From a virus, in IMG/VR virus record IMGVR_UViG_3300013131_000153, positions 1-31,540 of that record: DNA of 31,540 nucleotides; one strand, 5' to 3'. The notes beneath the pieces are model-generated. The model was not told the origin of the DNA. It searched no databases and saw nothing but the letters and a program-made list of their open reading frames with translations. Position numbers and translations under genes: made by a program. Below are positions 8,036 to 15,309 of the stretch, piece after piece; position 1 is the stretch's first letter, and each line of letters opens with the position of its first letter.

Positions 8036-8241
8036 TCCGCCTCGACGACGCCCATAAGCCGTATCTCGACGCGCTATGCCGCGACGGCGCCCGGCCGGTC
8101 GAATGGGATGGTTCCAAGCCGGACCGCACATTGCCCGAAAAGGTCGCCAGGCGGCTTGAGCAGTCAGGCTTTATCGAGCGGCGCGGGCAAGACTACGTGC
8201 CAACACAAGCGGGCCTGCGGGCCGTAGGGAGGGTGGTTTGA
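8032..8241 (+). CDS. Small winged-helix-like protein
   Basis: This 69-residue protein starts with GTG in a GTGA overlap with the upstream stop. Longer upstream starts in the same frame would run deep into the previous gene and are rejected. The segment LPEKVARRLEQSGFIERR followed by QDYVPTQAGLRAVG has the helix-turn-strand pattern of a minimal winged-helix domain. A DNA-binding accessory or regulatory role is possible but is inference. The next ATG overlaps its stop as TGATG. Confidence 0.65.
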   Translation: MIRLDDAHKPYLDALCRDGARPVEWDGSKPDRTLPEKVARRLEQSGFIERRGQDYVPTQAGLRAVGRVV

Positions 8242-8501
8242 TGGCTGGAATTTATGGAAAGGGAACGCCAAACCCTCTAGCGGTTGCCGATCTTGCTCAA
8301 CCGTTCATCCGGAACCTTTACCCGCCGGTACGAACCAGCGACGATGAAGACCGCCGCAAACCGGATGACAGCCGCGACGAATCCAGCGGGGCTGGGGGTT
8401 TCGTTGTGAGCGCGGCAGTCGGCTATCCAGTCTCGGAATCTGCCGCGGCGGTCGCTGGGTCGATCATGAGCTCGTCATTTGGTGGCGGCAGTGATGACTA
8501 A
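8241..8501 (+). CDS. Hypothetical small Gly/Ser-rich phage protein
   Basis: This protein of 86 residues is not assigned to a family. The N-terminal half is polar with an acidic-basic stretch (TSDDEDRRKPDDSRDES). The C-terminal half, GAGGFVVSAAVGYPVSES and onward, is small-residue rich and may form a short hydrophobic or amyloid-like segment ending in FGGGSDD. A GGGAGGGTGG sequence just before the ATG gives a strong ribosome binding site. It overlaps the neighbours on both sides, so it is translated as part of the operon. Confidence 0.6.
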   Translation: MAGIYGKGTPNPLAVADLAQPFIRNLYPPVRTSDDEDRRKPDDSRDESSGAGGFVVSAAVGYPVSESAAAVAGSIMSSSFGGGSDD

Positions 8502-8739
8502 CGCCTGCCAGCGATGCGGTGGCGAGCCGCGGCCAAACGGCAAATACTGCGGGCCGTGCGCCGATGATGCCATGCTCGAACACAAGCGGGTGTGGATGGC
8601 CGGCCACCGGGCGAAGGCCAAGCGGGCGACGTGTCCATGCGGCAATGAGGCGACGGGGCCGCGCGCAAGGTTCTGCGCGCCATGCCGCTCAATCGTGATC
8701 GGGAACGCCAGCAGGGCGAGGGCGGTGGCGTCACCATGA
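8494..8739 (+). CDS. Small double zinc-knuckle protein
   Basis: This 81-residue protein has two cysteine clusters: CQRCGG...CGPC at the N-terminus and CPCGNEA...FCAPC in the middle, with a basic KRVWMAGHRAKAKRA helix between them. It probably binds zinc and perhaps nucleic acid. ATG 8494 is preferred; GTG 8491 and a TTG at 8479 are alternatives. It overlaps the previous stop by 8 bases and the terminase small-subunit start by ATGA. Its position just before the terminase suggests an accessory packaging or DNA-binding role, but no function is known. Confidence 0.65.
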   Translation: MTNACQRCGGEPRPNGKYCGPCADDAMLEHKRVWMAGHRAKAKRATCPCGNEATGPRARFCAPCRSIVIGNASRARAVASP

Positions 8740-9224
8740 CCAACGGCCGCCACGTCCGCCCGCGTAATCCGCACTTTCCGAAGCCGGAAGGGCGGACGCA
8801 ATACATGCCCGAATATGCCGAGGCAATCCGGCAGGAGATGGCTAAAGGCTATTCCTTCACGGCCGCCTGCGGTGTTTTTGGGCTGCGGCCGGACAATGTG
8901 CGGCGTTGGCAGGGGAGGTTTGAAGACCTCGACGACGCCGTGGAGATTGGCAAAGCGCAGCGCGTCCTGCATTGGGAAAAGCAGCTCATGACCGCGCCAG
9001 ACGGCCCAACGGTCTCGAAGTCTCTCGCGGCCCTGCGTGCGGCCGCACCAGACGAATGGCGGGAGAAAACAGAAATCACAGGCCCGAACGGCGGGCCCGT
9101 CCAGCTCGAAGCGATCGACACTCTTGAAGCCGCCCGCCGGATTGCCTTTGCGCTGGAGATCGGCCGCCGGGCCGCCCCGCCCGTTATCGAGCATGAGCCT
9201 TTGAAATCCGACGCCGCGGAATAG
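8736..9224 (+). CDS. Probable terminase small subunit
   Basis: This 162-residue protein would recognise the packaging start on phage DNA and pass it to the large terminase. Residues about 25-60 (AIRQEMAKGYSFTAACGVFGLRPDNVRRWQ) form a typical helix-turn-helix of phage small terminases. A helical middle (VLHWEKQLM) and the sequence PDEWREKTEITGPNGGPVQ are common in this family, where a WxxKxE segment precedes a GGP turn. ATG 8736 is in an ATGA overlap with the upstream gene; an ATG at 8682 is in frame but would run further into it. The large subunit follows after two small genes. Confidence 0.8.
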   Translation: MTNGRHVRPRNPHFPKPEGRTQYMPEYAEAIRQEMAKGYSFTAACGVFGLRPDNVRRWQGRFEDLDDAVEIGKAQRVLHWEKQLMTAPDGPTVSKSLAALRAAAPDEWREKTEITGPNGGPVQLEAIDTLEAARRIAFALEIGRRAAPPVIEHEPLKSDAAE

Positions 9225-9273
9225 TGCGGCGCGCGTTACTGGCTGGCACAAGAGCGGGCGAAAGGACCGCTCT

Positions 9274-9642
9274 ATGGCCGAAGTCGATTACGCAGGAACG
9301 CCGAACGTCTCCGTTAACTCCAAGCGTTATGGGTGGTCGGCTCTCGCCAATGGCGACACCGGCACGGTGCTGACGCCGGAACTGTTCGCAGACTATCGCG
9401 AGATTTCCGTGCAGGTGCTTGGCACATTCGGGACCGGCGGTTCGGTCTCCTTGCAGGGCAGCAATGACGGCGGCACGACTTGGGCCAATCTGCTCGATCC
9501 CGCCGGCAATGCGTTGACGTTCACGGCGGCGGGCATCAAGACGTTGGGCGTCGTGGCTGAACGCATCCGGCCCAGCGTCACGGCCGGCGACGGGACGACC
9601 GAGCTTGATGTTATGCTCTTCATGCGCGGCCCGTTCCGCTAG
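9274..9642 (+). CDS. Hypothetical phage protein, probably virion-associated
   Basis: This 122-residue protein has the alternating Gly/Ser/Thr and hydrophobic pattern of a beta-rich phage structural protein: FGTGGSVSLQGSNDGGTTW, then IRPSVTAGDGTTELDVMLF. The FGxGGxVxLQGSND stretch resembles a family I recall between terminase genes in related phages, described only as hypothetical. GAAAGGA stands 8 bases before the ATG. It could be a head decoration or accessory protein. No signal peptide or membrane segment is present. Confidence 0.65.
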   Translation: MAEVDYAGTPNVSVNSKRYGWSALANGDTGTVLTPELFADYREISVQVLGTFGTGGSVSLQGSNDGGTTWANLLDPAGNALTFTAAGIKTLGVVAERIRPSVTAGDGTTELDVMLFMRGPFR

Positions 9643-9643
9643 G

Positions 9644-9651
9644 CTTTGAAA
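9644..9651 (+). promoter_or_regulatory. CTTTGAAA element after the first inter-terminase gene
   Basis: This copy reads AGGCTTTGAAACAGGCCGCC, two bases after the stop at 9642 and about 100 bases before the next ATG. It shares AGGCTTTGAAA and the following GC-rich part with the copy at 14451. The rest of this 109-base gap holds a CCCC-ATT-GGGG hairpin (9709-9719) and a GGAGG ribosome binding site. Confidence 0.3.
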
Positions 9652-9751
9652 CAGGCCGCCACAACACCTTCCTCACGCAATCCACTCCATGCGACAAGAG
9701 CCGCGCGCCCCCATTGGGGATGAAGCGCATCACTCCATTGGAGGCTAACTC

Positions 9752-10207
9752 ATGTCTGGAACCAACTACACGAATTTCAACGGCCGCCGCGCTGGACAGG
9801 ACAACATCACTGGCCGACTTTTTGCCGAGGGCGAGCCGTACACTGTTGCAATGGAGGCTGCGGACGGCGGGTTGAATATCACCGAAGTCACGATGACCGT
9901 GCAGGATTATTTCGGCAAGACGCTTGCCGGGGTGTTCAATATGGAAATCTGGCTTTCAGATGCGACTACCGGCGCCGGCCTGACCGCAACGACTGCTTCG
10001 GGCGCTGTTGCGGCCAAGACTTCGAGCGGCGCTGATCTGGCTGTCCTGACCACCAAGAAGGCGTTGCTCGTGCAGACGCTTGCGACTGGCCTTTATACGC
10101 TCTCCATCACCGACACGGCGAAGACCGCATTCAAGGTCTGCGCGCGGGTTCCTGGCAAAGCCGCAACCGTCGTCGGTATAACCCTTGCCAGTGGCGATTA
10201 CGGATAA
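9752..10207 (+). CDS. Hypothetical beta-rich phage protein
   Basis: This protein has 151 residues, with a strong GGAGG ribosome binding site before the ATG. The first part (ITGRLFAEGEPYTVAMEAADGG) and the C-terminus (CARVPGKAATVVGITLASGDYG) look like strands of an Ig-like or jelly-roll phage structural protein. The middle is Thr/Ala-rich. It lies between the two terminase genes, with its stop two bases before the large terminase start. It is probably a virion or head-associated protein; there is no family match that I can defend. Confidence 0.65.
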   Translation: MSGTNYTNFNGRRAGQDNITGRLFAEGEPYTVAMEAADGGLNITEVTMTVQDYFGKTLAGVFNMEIWLSDATTGAGLTATTASGAVAAKTSSGADLAVLTTKKALLVQTLATGLYTLSITDTAKTAFKVCARVPGKAATVVGITLASGDYG

Positions 10208-10209
10208 AC

Positions 10210-11838
10210 GTGGCTTCAACACTTGACGAATTGCTGGCGGCGTTCAAGGCGCTGCCGGCCGAAAAGCAGGCGGAGGCGGCAGAGGATGCCGCTTCCGTCG
10301 TTTCGCATTTCAAGTGGATGCCAAACCCCGGCCCGCAGACGGATGCTTATTTTTCGCAAGCAAACGTGTTGCTGTATGGAGGGCAAGGTGGTGGCGGCAA
10401 GTCCGATCTTGGGTTGGGGCTCGCTTTCACGGCGCACGAGCGCAGCCTTGTCCTGCGGCGCGAATACACCAATCTCGGGGCGTTGATCGATCGCACGCTC
10501 GCCATCAACGGCAGCCGGAGCGGGTTCAACGGATCCCCGCCGCCGCGTCTGACATTCGCGCGCGAAAGCCGCCAGTGCATCATCGACTTCGGCGCGAACC
10601 AGCATTTGGGCGACGAGCAAAAATGGCAGGGCCAGCCATACGACCTGAAATATTTCGACGAGGCGACGCAGTTCCTTGAATTGCAGGTGCGGTTTCATCT
10701 TGGATGGCTGCGCAACGCGACTTCGCCCGGCCAGCGCGTGCGGGCGGTGCTGGGGACCAACCCGCCGGTTAATTCCGATGGCGACTGGATTATTGGCATG
10801 TTCCGGCCGTGGCTGGACTTGACGCATCCGAAGCCGGCGGCGCATGGCGAATTGCGGTGGTTTGTGACGGACGATGCGGGCAACGATCTCGAAGTTCCCG
10901 AAAGCGATCTAAATTTTGATGGCGTGAAGCGGCGGCACAAGACATTGACCGCGCCGGATGGCCGGCCGCTTGAGGCATTGTCGCGCACGTTTATCCCCGC
11001 GAAGCTGTCCGATAATCCGTATCTCATCAATACCGATTACCAGGCGCAGTTGGACGCATTGCCTGAGCCGGTGCGGTCTGCGGTGCGCGACGGCAATTTC
11101 ATGGCGATGCGGGCGGATAGCGACCGGCAGGTTATTCCAACGCAATGGATTATCGAGGCGCAAGCGCGCTGGACGTCGCGGCCGCCTGAAGGCGAGGCGA
11201 TGGTTGCGGTCGCGGCGGACATCGCGCAGGGCGGCGCGGACAATACCGTGATCTCGTATCGCCATAAGGGCTGGTTCGGGCCGCAGGTGGTGAAGCCCGG
11301 CAGTGATACGCCGGATGGCGCGAGCGTGGTGGCGCTACTCATGAGCGTGCGCCGCGACGGGGCCGAAGTGGTGCTGGACATGGGTGGCGGCTATGGCGGC
11401 GCGACAAGCGAGCGGCTGAATGACAACGGCATCCCGCATATCAGGTTCAACGGCGCGGGGGCTTCCACGCGGCGGACAAAGGACGGGGCGCTGGGGTTCG
11501 TGAACCGGCGGGCGGAAGCCTATTGGATGATGCGGGAAGAACTGGATCCCGAACAGGAAGGCGGCTCGCCAATTGCATTGCCGCCCGATCCCGAATTGCG
11601 CTCGCAGCTGGCGGCGGCGACGTACAAGGTGACGACGCGCGGCATTCAGGTCGAGGCGAAGGACGACATCAAAAAGCGGCTGGGATCATCGCCCGACAAG
11701 GCGGATTCGGCGGTGATGTGCCTTGCGGAGGGCAAGCGCAGCGAGGTCCGCATGAAGCGCCGGGCAGGGTTCGAGATGCAGCGGCAGACGACGGCGAATG
11801 TTGGGCATAGCGGCGTCAAGGGCTATTATCGGCGGTGA
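10210..11838 (+). CDS. terL: Terminase large subunit
   Basis: This is the 542-residue motor that cuts concatemeric DNA and pumps it into the prohead. The N-terminal ATPase has Walker A GGQGGGGKSD (K64, S65) and Walker B YFDEA (D150, E151). The C-terminal RNase H-like nuclease shows the three acidic sites: AADIAQGG (D337), VVLDMGGG (D390) and DKADSAV (D496/D499). Length and domain order are normal. The start is GTG at 10210, two bases after the previous stop, with only a weak GGAT ribosome binding site, so translation may depend on coupling. It is followed by the long structured gap at 11839-12400 and then the portal cassette. Confidence 0.95.
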   Translation: MASTLDELLAAFKALPAEKQAEAAEDAASVVSHFKWMPNPGPQTDAYFSQANVLLYGGQGGGGKSDLGLGLAFTAHERSLVLRREYTNLGALIDRTLAINGSRSGFNGSPPPRLTFARESRQCIIDFGANQHLGDEQKWQGQPYDLKYFDEATQFLELQVRFHLGWLRNATSPGQRVRAVLGTNPPVNSDGDWIIGMFRPWLDLTHPKPAAHGELRWFVTDDAGNDLEVPESDLNFDGVKRRHKTLTAPDGRPLEALSRTFIPAKLSDNPYLINTDYQAQLDALPEPVRSAVRDGNFMAMRADSDRQVIPTQWIIEAQARWTSRPPEGEAMVAVAADIAQGGADNTVISYRHKGWFGPQVVKPGSDTPDGASVVALLMSVRRDGAEVVLDMGGGYGGATSERLNDNGIPHIRFNGAGASTRRTKDGALGFVNRRAEAYWMMREELDPEQEGGSPIALPPDPELRSQLAAATYKVTTRGIQVEAKDDIKKRLGSSPDKADSAVMCLAEGKRSEVRMKRRAGFEMQRQTTANVGHSGVKGYYRR

Positions 11839-11848
11839 TGGTGTGGTA

Positions 11849-11854
11849 GATAAT
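11849..11854 (+). promoter_or_regulatory. Promoter-like -10 element before the structured region
   Basis: GATAAT differs from the sigma-70 -10 consensus by one base. A weak -35 (TTATCG, 11826-11831) lies 17 bases upstream, inside the end of the large terminase gene. The expected transcription start, about 11861, falls at the beginning of the cloverleaf-like domain. The weak -35 keeps confidence low. Confidence 0.3.
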
Positions 11855-11857
11855 GAT

Positions 11858-11953
11858 GGCAACCTGCCATTAGCTCAGTTGAGAGCGCCGCCACGGAGCG
11901 GAGGTCGCCGCAAGGCATGGGGTACTCTGGTTTCTAGAGCCAGTCAGGTTGCC
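11858..11953 (+). ncRNA. tRNA-like cloverleaf domain (degenerate tRNA or ncRNA domain)
   Basis: A 9-base-pair closing stem, GGCAACCTG (11858-11866) with CAGGTTGCC (11945-11953), encloses a D-arm-like TAGCTCAGTTGAGAGC with GCTC/GAGC paired, an anticodon-arm-like CCGC-6-GCGG hairpin (11888-11901), AGGTC as in a variable loop, an extra GCC-GCAA-GGC hairpin (11907-11916), and a T-arm-like CTGGT-TTCTAGA-GCCAG (11927-11943). It is not a normal tRNA: the closing stem is too long, the D loop lacks GG, the anticodon arm is three bases short, there is an insertion before the T arm, and no CCA follows. It could be a decayed tRNA or a deliberate tRNA mimic. Confidence 0.35.
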
Positions 11954-12287
11954 GCGATTTCGCCCGTAATGGGCAACGAGTTCTGGTGTTGTCGAGCGTA
12001 GAATGCATCGGCGTGACCGGGAGCCGTGCGATACGGCTAGACTTAAATCGGGTCGCTCCCGAGCGCCAGAAACAGTTCAGTGCGGCGGCGTGGATGGACA
12101 CGCAGCGATTGCGGAGTAAGTAGGCTTACGTGAGCAACTGCGGAAAATCGCAGTGGAATTGGATTTACGGTCCAAGTACGGCATCCGACAACAAGCCGGA
12201 TTAGCTCATAGCCAGCCGGTATCAAGCCCGGCCCGCACTGAAACAATTGGCTGTGGCTGGAATGTGAACCATGGCCTCAGTCATAAG

Positions 12288-12319
12288 CCCCGTCAGCTTA
12301 GGTTGGCGGGGTTTTTCTT
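12288..12319 (+). terminator. Rho-independent terminator
   Basis: CCCCGTCA (12288-12295) pairs with TGGCGGGG (12304-12311), with one G-T pair and an 8-base loop, followed directly by TTTTTCTTT. It closes the structured region and separates terminase-side transcription from the portal cassette. Confidence 0.85.
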
Positions 12320-12400
12320 TCAAAGCCATTCGCATTCCCTGCATTGCGCCCGCGCCATGGCGACGGCACAAAGCATCCACAACGCAGGGAAATCGCGCAC

Positions 12401-12622
12401 ATGTCAGCTTTGTTCTCACGCCCGCAACCGGCCGCTATCCAGGCGGCGGCTCCCATGCCGGACGCCAACTCGCCCGCCGTGCTCGAAGCGCAGCGAAAGG
12501 CGGCGGCGGAAGCGGCGGCCCGCGCCGGGCGGGCGTCAACCATTATGACCGATTCCAAGGGGCCGGCGGCCAATCGCGGCAACACTGATTCGTATGGCGG
12601 CAAGACGCTGGGCGGCAGTTAA
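12401..12622 (+). CDS. Small head-tail accessory protein in T7 gp7.3 position
   Basis: This protein of 73 residues begins MSALFSRPQPAAIQ and is followed by an Ala/Glu/Arg-rich helix (VLEAQRKAAAEAAARAGR) and a Gly/Ser-rich tail ending YGGKTLGGS. Small proteins with a basic helix and a Gly/Ser tail directly before the portal are common in podoviruses; T7 gp7.3 has a comparable tail and place. That comparison is positional and compositional, not proven homology. AGGGAA precedes the ATG. The portal start follows 21 bases after its stop. Confidence 0.6.
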   Translation: MSALFSRPQPAAIQAAAPMPDANSPAVLEAQRKAAAEAAARAGRASTIMTDSKGPAANRGNTDSYGGKTLGGS

Positions 12623-12643
12623 GCCGGGAAAGGCTTTGCGCCA

Positions 12644-14446
12644 ATGAAGCAGCGCGTCAAGGATTTGATCGACCGGGGAAGCCGTCTGTTTAGCGACAGG
12701 CGGCCATTGCTGTCCACATGGCAGGACATGGCGATGAATTTCTACCCGGAGCGCGCGGACTTCACCGTGCAGCGCTCGATCGGTATTGAATTCGCATCGC
12801 ACTTGATGACAGGTGAGCCGGTCATGGCCCGCCGCGATATGGCGAATACACTCTCCGCCATGCTCCGCCCACGCGGCCAGCCATGGTTCATGGCGATCAC
12901 GAATGACGAGGCGATCAACAAAGACCCGGACGCAAAGAAGTGGCTGGAATGGGCTTCCGAGATCATGCGGAAGTTCATGTACGAGAACAACGCCAAGTTC
13001 ATCCGCTCGACCAAGGAAGCCGACAACGACTTTGTGACCTTCGGGCAATGCGTGATCGAGGCGCGGGAGAACAAGGCGCGCGATGGGTTGATTTATCTCT
13101 GCTACCACTTGCGCGATGTGGTCTGGAACGAAGACGAGGAATTGAACGTCAACCAGGTGCATCGCGACGGAAAGCTACGCGCCTCGCAGATGATTTCGCT
13201 CTTCGACAAGAAGGGCATGGGCTATTTCGGCATTCACCCGAAGGTGACGGAAGCGCAGGAGAAAGACCCGGAAAAGAAATTCGGCACACGGCACATCATC
13301 ATGCCGCGCGATGAATACGACCTGAAGGACGCGCCGGACGAAAAGCGCCGCTATGGGCAGCGGTTGCCGTGGGTGTCCATCCATGTCGATGTCGAGAACG
13401 AACATATTCTCGAAGAGTGCGGGCGCCCGACGATGGATTACATCATCCCGCGCTGGCAGACGGTTTCCGGCACGCAATACGCGCACAGCCCCGCAACCGT
13501 GGTGGCGATTTCAAACTCCCGCATGTTACAGCAGATCACGCTGACCCTGATGGAGGCTGGGCAGAAGTCGGTTGACCCGCCGTTGATCGCGACGGCCGAG
13601 ATGATTCAGGGCGGCATCAACACCTATGCAGGCGGGATCACTTGGGTCGATGCGGAATATGACGAAAAACTTGGCGAAGTGCTGCGGCCGTTGTCGGTTG
13701 AGCGCAGCGGGCTGCAATGGGGTGATGCGCTGCAGGAGCGCATATCGAATCTCATCAAGGAGGCGTTCTACCTCAACCAGATTTCCATGCCTGACACGAC
13801 CGGCGAGATGACCGCCTATGAAGTGCAGAAGCGGTTCGAGGAATATATCAGGCGGGCGCTGCCCTTGTTCGAGCCGATGGAGACCGAATACAACGGCGCG
13901 ATCTGCGACCGGACCTTCGAGATTTTGCTGCGCAATGGCGCTTTCGGCAATGCCGACATGATGCCGGACATTCTGCGCGGGCAGGAGGTGAAGTTTTCGT
14001 TTTCCTCGCCGCTGCAAAAGGCGCAGAACCGCGCCAATTCGCAGGCGTTCATGGAAAGCGCCAACCTGCTCAAGATCGCTCTCGAACTGGACCCGAGCGT
14101 TCGGCATATCGTGGACGTGGAGACCGCCGCCCGCGATGCGCTGGAAGGCGCGCAGGCCCCGGCGACGTGGTTCAATTCCAAGGAGGACGTGGCGCAGATT
14201 CGTCAGCAGGAGGCGCAACAGGCGCAGGAACAGCAAATGGCCGCGCAAATGCAGCAGGGCGCGGAAATCGCCGGGCAGGCCGGGGACGCCATGCAAAAGA
14301 TGCGGGCGGCATTGCAGGCCCAGCCCGACCAGGGGCAGGAGGATTTGTCTCTCCAGACAGGCGCGGGCAAGAAGTCGTCAGCCGGCGGCGAACCGCTCCA
14401 GACCGGCAACCCGCTGGCCGAATTGCAGGCGGCATTCGGCGGCTGA
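12644..14446 (+). CDS. Portal protein (T7 gp8-like head-to-tail connector)
   Basis: This protein has 600 residues, the size of podovirus connectors. It forms the dodecameric portal through which DNA enters and leaves the head. The N-terminus (RRPLLSTWQDMAMNFYPERADF) and RRDMANTLSAMLRPRGQPWF are typical of the head-tail connector family, as are the helical centre and GEMTAYEVQKRFEEYIRRA, where E-V-x-x-R sits in the conserved wing/stem region. The C-terminal 100 residues are Gln/Ala-rich (QQEAQQAQEQQMAAQ) and probably form the coiled crown. GGGAAAGG provides a ribosome binding site. Two small genes and the scaffold follow. Confidence 0.92.
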   Translation: MKQRVKDLIDRGSRLFSDRRPLLSTWQDMAMNFYPERADFTVQRSIGIEFASHLMTGEPVMARRDMANTLSAMLRPRGQPWFMAITNDEAINKDPDAKKWLEWASEIMRKFMYENNAKFIRSTKEADNDFVTFGQCVIEARENKARDGLIYLCYHLRDVVWNEDEELNVNQVHRDGKLRASQMISLFDKKGMGYFGIHPKVTEAQEKDPEKKFGTRHIIMPRDEYDLKDAPDEKRRYGQRLPWVSIHVDVENEHILEECGRPTMDYIIPRWQTVSGTQYAHSPATVVAISNSRMLQQITLTLMEAGQKSVDPPLIATAEMIQGGINTYAGGITWVDAEYDEKLGEVLRPLSVERSGLQWGDALQERISNLIKEAFYLNQISMPDTTGEMTAYEVQKRFEEYIRRALPLFEPMETEYNGAICDRTFEILLRNGAFGNADMMPDILRGQEVKFSFSSPLQKAQNRANSQAFMESANLLKIALELDPSVRHIVDVETAARDALEGAQAPATWFNSKEDVAQIRQQEAQQAQEQQMAAQMQQGAEIAGQAGDAMQKMRAALQAQPDQGQEDLSLQTGAGKKSSAGGEPLQTGNPLAELQAAFGG

Positions 14447-14450
14447 CAGG

Positions 14451-14458
14451 CTTTGAAA
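14451..14458 (+). promoter_or_regulatory. CTTTGAAA element directly after the portal stop codon
   Basis: One of several CTTTGAAA or TTTTGAAAA copies that follow stop codons of structural genes (also 9644, 16300 and 31337). Here it reads AGGCTTTGAAAACCCGCC five bases after the portal stop, 77 bases before the next ATG. TTGAAA could be a -35 element, but no shared -10 is found at the right distance. Confidence 0.3.
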
Positions 14459-14534
14459 ACCCGCCACGGGCATTATCGCAAACTCATTCGCTATCTGGTC
14501 ATGGTCAGGCGTCCAAAGCCGCAAGGACGACGCC

Positions 14535-14978
14535 ATGCCGCAATTCGCAGACCGCAAACACGTTGTCTCCGCCATCAAGTTTGATGGCTCGGATGCTTCC
14601 GCGCTCGCCATCGTCAAGGAATTCGGCAGCGGCGTCGCCATGTCTGCAAATGACGGTAAAATAACGATCACGCTTTCGCGCAAGCGGCAAGTCCAGCCGG
14701 GGCAATTCGTCTTTCGCAAGGGCGATCTTGTGACGGCGCTGGACGAAGGCAGATTCTTCGAGCGGTTTGTGCCGCTATCTATGCCGTCACCGTATGTTTT
14801 CACGCCGCTGTCCCCAGCCGACACGCTTGGCGAATATTCGGTTGGCGGCCTCGTTGTCGAAATCGACGGCGACCATTCCGACGAAATGGAAATTCTTGAA
14901 ATTGCGGACGGCTATCTCGTTTGCGACAGCGCCTATGGCGAAAAGCGCCTGAAGCCGGAACAGGTGCGCCATGCCTAA
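14535..14978 (+). CDS. Hypothetical phage protein
   Basis: This protein has 147 residues; no assigned function. It shows a beta-rich pattern and the segment QVQPGQFVFRKGDLVTALDEGRFFERFVP, which resembles small phage proteins in which a PGD/PGQ turn is followed by FxxxF and a P (an SH3-like small barrel is one guess). The C-terminal half again looks like a small barrel (VGGLVVEIDGDHSDEMEILE). AAGGACG precedes the ATG. The stop overlaps the next gene by 8 bases. The 88-base gap upstream contains one of the CTTTGAAA elements. Confidence 0.65.
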   Translation: MPQFADRKHVVSAIKFDGSDASALAIVKEFGSGVAMSANDGKITITLSRKRQVQPGQFVFRKGDLVTALDEGRFFERFVPLSMPSPYVFTPLSPADTLGEYSVGGLVVEIDGDHSDEMEILEIADGYLVCDSAYGEKRLKPEQVRHA

Positions 14979-15309
14979 GCCCAATCCGCGCTCGCCTGAT
15001 AGACGGCCGTGGCACCCCGCAAAATACAGCGTCGATATTGTCTATGCGGTGCAGAAACTTGCACGGGGGCAGGCGAGCGAAGTCCAGCAGAAGATGGCGC
15101 TCGACTTCATCATTCACGGGCTCTGCGGAACCTATGACGCCACTTATTTCAGCGATTCACCGCGCGACTCCGATTTCGCGCAGGCCAAACGCCATGTCGG
15201 CTTGCAGCTCGTGAAGCTCGTCAACATGCCGGCCGCCGCGATCGATCTTCTCGACAAGAATTCGCAAGGCCGCAATCGCGAGCCAAAACCCGAAGGGGAT
15301 GACGAATGA
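14971..15309 (+). CDS. Small phage protein, possibly Bbp19-like
   Basis: This protein of 112 residues is mostly helical. The core ALDFIIHGLCGTYDATYF, then DSDFAQAKRHVGLQLVKLVN, has the pattern 'helix, short loop with Tyr/Phe, FxxGxRxVxLxL-like helix' of Bbp19-like proteins that sit between portal and scaffold in many podoviruses. The family link is from memory and moderate. It overlaps the gene before it by 8 bases and the scaffold gene by ATGA, so all three are coupled. A head-assembly accessory role is likely from position. Confidence 0.65.
   Translation: MPKPNPRSPDRRPWHPAKYSVDIVYAVQKLARGQASEVQQKMALDFIIHGLCGTYDATYFSDSPRDSDFAQAKRHVGLQLVKLVNMPAAAIDLLDKNSQGRNREPKPEGDDE

Larger units (their letters stand above)
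11839..12400 (+). ncRNA. Candidate structured noncoding RNA region between terL and the portal cassette
   Basis: This is the longest gap in the window and has no credible ORF. It holds a promoter-like GATAAT at 11849-11854 and a tRNA-like cloverleaf at 11858-11953. Further paired segments are TTCTGGTG/CGCCAGAA (11981/12064), CGGGAGC/GCTCCCG (12018/12055), GCGTG/CACGC (12088/12099), GTAAG/CTTAC (12116/12125), CTGCG/CGCAG (12138/12149), TTGGA/TCCAA (12159/12171), ATAGCCA/TGGCTGT (12208/12248) and GCCGG/CCGGC inside the last. It ends in an intrinsic terminator at 12288. The run of hairpins with a terminator fits a transcript of about 450 nt. Checks against tmRNA, RNase P, hammerhead and group I or II intron hallmarks gave no match. 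The pairings were found by eye, without energy calculation or covariation, so function and exact ends are open. Confidence 0.45.

Noticed and set aside
11858-11953. Functional canonical tRNA
   Set aside because: Stem lengths, missing D-loop GG, short anticodon arm, insertion and absence of CCA break the standard pattern; kept only as a tRNA-like domain.
11954-12287. Group I or group II intron, hammerhead or tmRNA
   Set aside because: Hallmark sequences (group I P7/R-S elements, group II domain V, CUGANGA with GAAA, tag reading frame) were looked for and not found.
12153-12548. 131-codon + strand frame across the structured gap and terminator
   Set aside because: It runs through an intrinsic terminator and into the start of the gene at 12401 in another frame, with basic low-complexity sequence.
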